From contig NZ_NOXT01000124.1 in the NCBI RefSeq assembly GCF_002251755.1, positions 1 through 64,000 on the forward strand: 64,000 nt of DNA. Reading direction: 5' to 3'. Position 1 is the first letter of the stretch. The number at the start of each line of letters is the position of its first letter. Shown here piece by piece: positions 58,709 through 64,000 of the stretch. The notes beneath the pieces are model-generated. The model was given only the letters and a program-made list of their open reading frames with translations. It did no database searches and was not told where the DNA came from. Both the position numbers and the translations under genes were made by a program. This DNA comes from Sandarakinorhabdus cyanobacteriorum. Lineage in GTDB: Bacteria; Pseudomonadota; Alphaproteobacteria; Sphingomonadales; Sphingomonadaceae.

Positions 58709-59803
58709 ATGCGCCAGATCCAATCGACCATCACCGATGATGGCAAGCTCATCCTGGCGCTGGCCGACGTGCCCGAGCCGCAGCCCGGCCCCGGCGAGAT
58801 CAAGCTGAAGATCGAAGCCGCGCCGATCAACCCGTCTGACATCGGCCTGCTCACCGGTGCAGCCGACATGCGCGAAGTGACTGCAATCGCAGGCGGAATC
58901 ACCGCACCCGTGCCGCCTGCCGGGATGCGCGCCATGGCCGCGCGCATCGGCCAGGCCATGCCCTGCGGCAATGAAGGCGCTGGCACCATCGTTGCCGCCG
59001 GCGCCGGTGCAGAACATCTGATCGGCCGCCGGTGCGCCATCATTGGCGGCGCGACCTATGCCGATTATCGCGTGGTCAAGGCCGAGGAGGCATTGCTGCT
59101 CCCCGAAGGCGCGACCGCCGAGCAAGGTGCCTCCTGCTTCGTCAACCCGCTGACGGCGCTGGGTTTTGTTGAGACGATGCGCGCCGAAGGCCACAGCGCC
59201 ATCGTCCACACGGCCGCCGCCTCCAACCTCGGCCAGATGCTGGTCAAGATCTGCGCGGCCGATGGCATCCCGCTGGTCAATATCGTCCGCTCGGCCGAAC
59301 AGGTGGCCCTGCTGCAGGGCATCGGCGCCACCCATGTGCTGGATTCGACTGCGCCTGATTTCATGGCGAACCTGATCGCCGCCTGCACCGAAACCGGCGC
59401 GACGCTGGCCTTTGATGCGATTGGCGGCGGCCAGCTGGCTGGCCAGATCCTCACCGCCATGGAAGCCGCGATCAACGCCCGCGCCGGCGGCTACAGCCGC
59501 TATGGTTCTGAAATATTGAAACAAGTCTATATCTATGGCGGGCTCGACATGGCGCCGACCAGCTTCAACCGCGGCTTTGGCATGGCCTGGGCGATGGGCG
59601 GCTGGCTGCTGTTCCCGCGCATGCGCATGTTCGGCGGTGCCACCTATGCCCGGTTGAAGCAGCGGGTGGCTGATGAACTGACCACTACCTTTGCCAGCCA
59701 CTACAGCCACCGGGTCAGCCTGGAGGAGATGGTGACGCCGGATGTCGTTGCCGGTTGGTATCGCCGGGCCACTGGGCAGAAATATCTGGTCGTGCCCGGC
59801 TGA
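58709..59803 (+). CDS. MDR-family oxidoreductase, quinone reductase/enoyl reductase-like
   Basis: A 364-residue medium-chain dehydrogenase. The GroES-like N-terminal part shows VPEPQPGPGEIKLKIEAAPI and NEGAGTIVAAGAG, and the cofactor domain has VHTAAASNLGQMLVKICAAD and DAIGGGQLAGQIL. The catalytic zinc ligands of alcohol dehydrogenases are not seen, so NADPH-dependent reduction of quinones or enones is more likely than alcohol oxidation. A strong ribosome site (GAGGAGG) precedes the ATG. It occupies the place downstream of ybaB usually held by recR. The substrate is unknown. Confidence 0.83.
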   Translation: MRQIQSTITDDGKLILALADVPEPQPGPGEIKLKIEAAPINPSDIGLLTGAADMREVTAIAGGITAPVPPAGMRAMAARIGQAMPCGNEGAGTIVAAGAGAEHLIGRRCAIIGGATYADYRVVKAEEALLLPEGATAEQGASCFVNPLTALGFVETMRAEGHSAIVHTAAASNLGQMLVKICAADGIPLVNIVRSAEQVALLQGIGATHVLDSTAPDFMANLIAACTETGATLAFDAIGGGQLAGQILTAMEAAINARAGGYSRYGSEILKQVYIYGGLDMAPTSFNRGFGMAWAMGGWLLFPRMRMFGGATYARLKQRVADELTTTFASHYSHRVSLEEMVTPDVVAGWYRRATGQKYLVVPG

Positions 59804-60496
59804 TCACTGCCACAGGCAGGCGTCAATCCCCTCGTCCCGCACCACTTTCACCCGCTTTTCGATGCGGCGGGCATAGCGCTTGACGCTCTTCGACGGCTTG
59901 ACCGCGCTGCGCTTGATCGGCTGCGGCAGGATGGCGGCCAGCCGGGCGGCCTGGCGGGCGCTCAGCTTGTCGGCAGTGGTGCCGAAATAATGTTCGGCCG
60001 CCGCCTCCATGCCATAGATGCCGGGGCCCATTTCCACAATGTTCAGATAGACTTCCATGATCCGCGGCTTGCCCCAGACCAGTTCGATCAGCAGGGTGAA
60101 ATAGGCCTCCAGGCCCTTGCGCACATAGGAACGGTCCGGCCACAGAAAGGCGTTCTTGGCGGTTTGCTGGCTGATCGTCGAGCCGCCGCGCAGTTTCTTG
60201 CCCTGCACATTCGCCGTGGCGGCGGCCTGGATGGCCTCCAGATCAAAGCCGTTGTGGCGGCAGAAATTGGCATCCTCCGCCCCGATGACCGCGCGCGGCA
60301 GCGCCTTGGTCATCGCGGTCAGCGGCACCCATTCCCGCTCCACATGCTGGCCGTTGATGGCATCGCGCGCCTGCAACCAGGTGATCGGCGGCGCCACAAA
60401 GCGATAGAGCACCACCCAGGCAAGGCTGAGCACCACAAGCGCCAAGGCCAGCCCCGCCAGCCAGCCCAGCACAGTCTTGATCATCCGTCCGATCAT
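59804..60496 (-). CDS. mtgA: Monofunctional peptidoglycan glycosyltransferase
   Basis: A 230-residue GT51 enzyme that polymerises lipid II into glycan strands. The single N-terminal membrane anchor is GWLAGLALALVVLSLAWVVL. GT51 motif 1 is GAEDANFCRHNGFD, with catalytic E74; motif 2 is RGGSTISQQTAKNAFLWPDR; motif 3 is RKGLEAYFTLLIEL. No transpeptidase domain follows. It converges on the oxidoreductase gene with abutting stops and lies downstream of rpoH on the same strand with a 45-bp gap. Confidence 0.94.
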   Translation of the reverse strand: MIGRMIKTVLGWLAGLALALVVLSLAWVVLYRFVAPPITWLQARDAINGQHVEREWVPLTAMTKALPRAVIGAEDANFCRHNGFDLEAIQAAATANVQGKKLRGGSTISQQTAKNAFLWPDRSYVRKGLEAYFTLLIELVWGKPRIMEVYLNIVEMGPGIYGMEAAAEHYFGTTADKLSARQAARLAAILPQPIKRSAVKPSKSVKRYARRIEKRVKVVRDEGIDACLWQ

Positions 60497-60541
60497 GGTG
60501 CCATCTGCGGCGGCAGGGTGGCCGCCGTCAATGCGGCAGCC

Positions 60542-61456
60542 TCACACCTGTTCCAGCAGCAGGCGCTGATCGGTGGCCGCCTGTTGCATCGCCTTGGCCA
60601 GTTTTTCAAAGGCGCGCACCTCGATCTGGCGCACGCGTTCCCGGCTGATGCCATAGCGTTGCGACAGATCCTCCAGCGTTTCCGGTTCATCGATCAGGCG
60701 GCGCTGGGTCAGGATATCGCGCTCCCGCTCGTTCAGTGTCGCCATCGCCTGCACCAGCAGCGTGTGGCGCTGGTCCCGCTCCTCGCTGTCAGCCAGCAGT
60801 TCGTCGGCCAGCGGACCATCGTCGGCCAGCCAATCCTGCCACTCGCCTTCGCCTTCCTCGCGCAGCGGGCTGTTCAGGCTGGCATCGCCGCCATGGCCCA
60901 TGCGCCGGTTCATGGTGACGACTTCATCCTCGGCCACGCCCAGGGTGGTGGCGATCTGCTCCACCTGTTCGGGCCGCAGATCACCATCTTCCACGGCGCC
61001 GATCTTGCCTTTCAGGCGGCGCAGGTTGAAAAACAGCTTCTTCTGGGCCGCCGTGGTGCCGATCTTCACCAGGCTCCACGAGCGCAGGATATATTCCTGG
61101 ATCGCCGCCTTGATCCACCACATGGCATAGGTGGCGAGGCGGAAGCCCTTTTCCGGATCAAATTTGCGCACGCCCTGCATCAGGCCGATATTGCCCTCGG
61201 CAATCAGTTCGTTCACCGGCAGGCCATAGCCGCGATAGCCCATGGCGATGCGGGCCACGAGGCGCAGATGGCTGGTGACCAGCTTGGTGGCGGCGGCTGG
61301 ATCCTGATGCTCCTGCCAGCGGCGGGCCAGCATATATTCCTGTTCCGGGCTGAGCAGCGGGAACTTGCGGATTTCCGCCAGATAGCGGTTGAGCCCAGCC
61401 TCCGAACCCAGCGCCGGGATGCTGTTCTGTTTCACTGCAGGCAGGTTCGAACTCAT
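60542..61456 (-). CDS. rpoH: RNA polymerase heat-shock sigma factor RpoH
   Basis: A 304-residue group 2 sigma factor directing heat-shock promoters. Region 2 (LVARIAMGYRGYGLPVNELI, FRLATYAMWWIKAAIQEYIL) and region 4 (TLEDLSQRYGISRERVRQIE) are intact. The RpoH box that separates it from RpoD appears as TAAQKKLFFNLRRLKGKIG. The gene starts 4 bp after the rluD-like stop on the same strand, so the two form one operon. No thermometer-like structure could be judged from the short leader, which lies inside the upstream gene. Confidence 0.96.
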   Translation of the reverse strand: MSSNLPAVKQNSIPALGSEAGLNRYLAEIRKFPLLSPEQEYMLARRWQEHQDPAAATKLVTSHLRLVARIAMGYRGYGLPVNELIAEGNIGLMQGVRKFDPEKGFRLATYAMWWIKAAIQEYILRSWSLVKIGTTAAQKKLFFNLRRLKGKIGAVEDGDLRPEQVEQIATTLGVAEDEVVTMNRRMGHGGDASLNSPLREEGEGEWQDWLADDGPLADELLADSEERDQRHTLLVQAMATLNERERDILTQRRLIDEPETLEDLSQRYGISRERVRQIEVRAFEKLAKAMQQAATDQRLLLEQV

Positions 61457-61460
61457 CGTC

Positions 61461-62423
61461 TCACTCCTGTCCGGTCCCGTCGAGGCGACCGATCAATGCC
61501 ACCATATCGGCTGGCAGGGGGCTTTCGAAACAAAGCTTTTCTTGGGTGACTGGATGCACAAATCCCAGCGTCGCGGCGTGCAGCGCCTGGCGGGCAAAGC
61601 CCAGATCCTTGAGAATCGGTGCCAGCTTGCTAGGCGTGCGGCTATAGACAGCATCGCCCAATAACGCATGGCCGATGGACGCCATGTGAACGCGGATCTG
61701 GTGGGTGCGGCCGGTTTCCAGCCGGCATTCGACCTGCGCGGCACCCGAAAAGGCGGCCACCGTGCGGAAATGGGTGACGGCATGCTTGCCGCGGCCATCC
61801 TTCACGATCGCCATCTTCTGCCGGTTGGTGCTGCTGCGCGCCAGCGCGCCTTCGATGCGGCCGGCCGGCGGCACCGGCACGCCGCCGACGATGGCGGTGT
61901 AGCGCCGCTCCACATCATGGGCGGCAAATTGCGCGGCCAGGCCCTCGTGGGCCTTGTCGGTCTTGGCGACCACCAGCAGGCCCGATGTGTCCTTGTCGAT
62001 CCGGTGGACGATGCCCGGCCGGGCAACACCGCCGATGCCAGACAGCCGGCCGGCACAATGGTGCAGCAGGGCGTTGACCAGCGTGCCATCCAGATTGCCG
62101 GCGGCCGGATGCACCACCAGCCCGGCCGGCTTGTCCACCACCAGCAGATGATCATCCTCGAATGGGATGGTGAGCGGAATATCCTGGGCTTCGTTGTCGG
62201 CAGCGCGCGGGGCGGGCACCACCAGGGCCAGCGCCTCCCCGCCCTTCATCTTGGTGGCCGGGTCCCAGATCACGCCGGCGGCGGCGCTCAGGCGGCCGCC
62301 CTGCACCAGATTCTTCAGCCGCTCCCGGCTATACTGGGGCAGAGCATCGGCCAGCGCCTTGTCCAGCCGCTGGCCGGCGGCCGTGGCCGGCAAGGTGATG
62401 TTTATCGACAATTCAGCCCCCAT
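61461..62423 (-). CDS. rluD: RluA/RluD family pseudouridine synthase
   Basis: A 320-residue rRNA pseudouridine synthase. The N-terminal S4 RNA-binding domain (RLDKALADALPQYSRERLKN) and catalytic domain are present: D143 in HRIDKDTSGLLVVAKT is the nucleophilic aspartate, with DHLLVVDKPAGLVVHPA and TGRTHQIRVHMASIGHALLG nearby. The S4 domain and length fit RluD (23S positions 1911/1915/1917) better than RluA. It heads the rluD-rpoH unit. It diverges from the JAMM peptidase gene with a 17-bp gap, so the two promoters must overlap the genes. Confidence 0.9.
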   Translation of the reverse strand: MGAELSINITLPATAAGQRLDKALADALPQYSRERLKNLVQGGRLSAAAGVIWDPATKMKGGEALALVVPAPRAADNEAQDIPLTIPFEDDHLLVVDKPAGLVVHPAAGNLDGTLVNALLHHCAGRLSGIGGVARPGIVHRIDKDTSGLLVVAKTDKAHEGLAAQFAAHDVERRYTAIVGGVPVPPAGRIEGALARSSTNRQKMAIVKDGRGKHAVTHFRTVAAFSGAAQVECRLETGRTHQIRVHMASIGHALLGDAVYSRTPSKLAPILKDLGFARQALHAATLGFVHPVTQEKLCFESPLPADMVALIGRLDGTGQE

Positions 62424-62440
62424 GGCTTAGCCATGTTGGC

Positions 62441-62845
62441 ATGAAACTGCAGATATCAAGCAGCTTGCACCAAAATTTGCTGGACTGGGCAGCTGCCAGC
62501 CCGGCGACCGAAATCTGTGGCCTGCTGGTGGGGCGCGGCAATTGCGTTGAGCGGTTGGTGCCGGCCCGCAATGTCGCCCCCGATCCGGCCCGCAGCTTTG
62601 AAATTGATCCGGCCAGCCTGCTCGGCGTCCATCGCGAGGTGCGGGCGAATGGCCAACAGGTGATCGGCCATTGGCACAGCCATCCCAATGGCCGGGCCGA
62701 GCCATCGGCGCGCGATGCGGCGCGGGCGCTGGACAATGGCCAGATCTGGTTGATCCTGGCGGGCGGTGGCGCCACCGCCTGGCAGGCCCGCAGCAGCGGG
62801 GCCGGGCCGGCCCGGTTCGAAGCCGTCACGCTGGAGCTATGCTGA
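62441..62845 (+). CDS. M67 family JAMM metallopeptidase
   Basis: A 134-residue zinc protease of the Mov34/MPN fold. The complete JAMM signature is seen: E24 (EICGLLVG), then H79-S80-H81-P82 and P88-S89-x-x-D92 (GHWHSHPNGRAEPSARDAAR). Bacterial members trim sulfur-carrier proteins or other small beta-grasp proteins. No such carrier gene adjoins, so the substrate is unknown. It overlaps the cold-shock gene (TGATG) and starts the operon that ends with chpT. Confidence 0.88.
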   Translation: MKLQISSSLHQNLLDWAAASPATEICGLLVGRGNCVERLVPARNVAPDPARSFEIDPASLLGVHREVRANGQQVIGHWHSHPNGRAEPSARDAARALDNGQIWLILAGGGATAWQARSSGAGPARFEAVTLELC

Positions 62846-63072
62846 TGGCCAGTGGCGCGGTGAAATGGTTTGATGGGAAGAAGGGCTTCGGCTTCATCAC
62901 GCCTGATCTGGGGCCGCGAGATGTGTTTGTGCATGTATCGGCGGTGATGGCCGCCGGGCTTGGCAGCCTGCGGCCGGGCCAACGCCTTGATTTTGAACTG
63001 GCGCAGGATGGTGACGGGCGGCTGATCGCCCTGGGCCTGAAGGCCCGCGATGATGGGGAGGAGGGGCAATGA
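62845..63072 (+). CDS. Cold-shock domain protein
   Basis: A 75-residue OB-fold RNA chaperone. The RNP1-type motif KGFGFITPD follows SGAVKWFDGKK, and the RNP2-type motif is DVFVHVSAV; LRPGQRLDFELAQDGDG completes the barrel. The C-terminal ten residues are acidic. The start was placed at the second of two in-frame ATGs, since the ribosome site GGAG lies 8 nt upstream of it. It overlaps the genes on both sides, so its output is tied to the JAMM peptidase and ChpT. Confidence 0.92.
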   Translation: MASGAVKWFDGKKGFGFITPDLGPRDVFVHVSAVMAAGLGSLRPGQRLDFELAQDGDGRLIALGLKARDDGEEGQ

Positions 63073-63605
63073 CCGATACCACGCAATTTCTGGTACGCTG
63101 GCTGTGCCATGATCTGGCCACCCCCATTGCCAGCGTGATGACCGCCAGCGAACTGCTGGACGATGACACGCCCGATCCGGAAATCAACGAATTGATCATG
63201 GCCGGTGCCCGCCGGCTTTCGGCCCGGCTGCGGCTGGTGCGGCTGGCACTGGGCGCGGCCGACAGTGCGATGTCGTCGGCGGCCCTGGGCAAGCTGGTGC
63301 GCGAAGGCCTGCCCGATGCCCGGGTGGATTGGCAATTTGCCGGCGATGCCGCCGACGGCATGGCCCCGCTGGTGGCCGGTTGCGCGATGCTGACAGCCGA
63401 TCTCAACCGCCTGCGCGGGCTGACGGTGACCAACCTGGGCGTGCAGGCCGATGGCGATTGCACCTGGCCCGATTCGGTGGCGGCGGTGTTTGCCGGGGCG
63501 CCGCCAAGCTGCAACCGCAGCGCCGTTGCGGCCATGCTGATGGCGGCAGGCGCCCGCACGGGCAAGACAATCAGCTGCGATTCCAGCGGTTTGCACTGGC
63601 AGTAG
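63069..63605 (+). CDS. chpT: Histidine phosphotransferase ChpT
   Basis: A 178-residue phosphotransferase that passes phosphate from the hybrid kinase CckA to CtrA and CpdR in alphaproteobacterial cell-cycle control. The phospho-acceptor is H14 in WLCHDLATPIASVMT. The first 80 residues form the dimerising helical hairpin (PEINELIMAGARRLSARLRL), and the rest is a degenerate GHKL-like domain without clear N, G1 or G2 ATP-binding boxes, as expected for ChpT. It overlaps the cold-shock gene by ATGA. cckA and ctrA are not in the window. Confidence 0.88.
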   Translation: MTDTTQFLVRWLCHDLATPIASVMTASELLDDDTPDPEINELIMAGARRLSARLRLVRLALGAADSAMSSAALGKLVREGLPDARVDWQFAGDAADGMAPLVAGCAMLTADLNRLRGLTVTNLGVQADGDCTWPDSVAAVFAGAPPSCNRSAVAAMLMAAGARTGKTISCDSSGLHWQ

Positions 63606-63613
63606 CTGCGGCG

Positions 63614-63685
63614 CAACATTTTTTGTTGCAGCGCACAAAACCCCTTGAAGCCGTCAGGGCGCGCGCTTATGTTGCATTGCAGCAA
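63614..63685. promoter_or_regulatory. Candidate PhaR sites upstream of the phasin gene
   Basis: GCAACA-TTTTT-TGTTGC (63614-63630) is a perfect inverted repeat. A second TGC-rich near-palindrome, TTGCATTGCAGCAA (63672-63685), lies just before the ribosome site. The alphaproteobacterial regulator PhaR binds TGC-rich repeats of this kind at phasin promoters. The first repeat could alternatively help end chpT transcription. Confidence 0.5.
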
Positions 63686-63702
63686 GAGCACGGAGACGCG
63701 CC

Positions 63703-64000
63703 ATGACGGCCAAGACCACGACCGACAAGCCTGCAACTGCGGCGAAAGCCCGGCGCCCGGCGAAGAAGAGCGTGGCCAAGGCCGCCGCGACCACCGAAGC
63801 CCTTGTTGCCGAGACTGCTGTTTCCCCCGCCCCGGCGGAGCAAGCGGTGGTCGCCGAGCCTGCGCCCAAGAAGAAGCGCAGCGCTCTGGTCATTCCCTTC
63901 GCCACCGCTTTCACCAAGGAGTCCCCCATGGCCACCGCATTTGAAACCACCCAGGAAACCGTTCGCAACGCCGCCGAGACCGCGATGAACAATGGCAAGG
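63703..64000 (+). CDS. Phasin family protein, 5-prime part
   Basis: The gene runs off the right edge after about 99 codons. The first 60 residues are a Lys/Ala/Pro-rich tail (AKARRPAKKSVAKAAATTEA and APKKKRSALVIPF), like histone H1-type extensions on some phasins. Then a helical region begins (AFETTQETVRNAAETAMNNG), as in granule-coating phasin domains. Phasins cover polyhydroxyalkanoate granules; the basic tail may also bind DNA. The ribosome site is CGGAG. The assignment is partial because the core domain is outside the window. Confidence 0.7.
   Translation, partial: MTAKTTTDKPATAAKARRPAKKSVAKAAATTEALVAETAVSPAPAEQAVVAEPAPKKKRSALVIPFATAFTKESPMATAFETTQETVRNAAETAMNNGK

Overview
The window is high-GC DNA with closely packed genes from an alphaproteobacterium, most probably a member of the Sphingomonadales. 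Supporting this are a ChpT-type histidine phosphotransferase, a DUF1489 protein, SdhE, a metZ-apaG pair, two PEP-CTERM genes with the sphingomonad-style tail (VPEPxSW, then GFGL and an arginine cluster), a phasin, and clusters of GANTC sites (the CcrM target). No rRNA, tRNA, CRISPR array, transposase or prophage block was seen. The only recognisable RNA gene is the SRP RNA.

Layout. Positions 1-6200 hold parE, two left-handed beta-helix acyltransferases, an SGNH hydrolase and an Uup-like ABC-F ATPase. A tandem repeat block follows (6237-6588). Positions 6.7-14.9 kb, mostly minus strand, carry an M28 peptidase, a LysR regulator, metZ-apaG and an RND efflux pair. Positions 14.9-17.4 kb are regulatory: a small DNA-binding-like protein divergent from an S24/LexA-like repressor, about 600 bp without genes, and a ccdAB toxin-antitoxin pair. 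Positions 17.5-22.2 kb hold class Ia ribonucleotide reductase, with nrdA and nrdB separated by an AT-rich foreign-looking gene. Upstream of nrdA is a small cassette bounded by 63-bp direct repeats (an HTH gene, a large hairpin and two opposed terminators). Positions 22.2-38.7 kb are mixed metabolism and secreted proteins: class I fumarase, HAD phosphatase, serine hydrolase, exported RidA-like protein, DUF3857/transglutaminase/TPR protein, a frameshifted PEP-CTERM gene, a TetR-VOC fusion, EttA, a second M28 peptidase and a large esterase.

Positions 38.7-49.4 kb hold recG, sdhE, mfd, membrane proteins, a PEP-CTERM gene with an amber codon in its signal peptide, mgtE and DUF1489. A 191-bp foldback element sits at 49352-49542. 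Two cysteine desulfurases plus a 2Fe-2S ferredoxin follow. Next is an envelope cluster (LpoB-like, COG3014-like, YcfL-like and one unknown protein), the SRP RNA on the minus strand, dnaX-ybaB, an oxidoreductase, and the minus-strand group rluD-rpoH-mtgA. The right end has JAMM peptidase, cold-shock protein and ChpT in one overlapping operon, then the start of a phasin gene.

Most of the window is ordinary chromosomal housekeeping. The parts most worth a second look are the nrd region (an interrupting gene and the repeat-bounded cassette), the two damaged PEP-CTERM genes, the TetR-VOC fusion, the foldback element that supplies stop codons to both neighbours, and the LpoB/COG3014/YcfL cluster.
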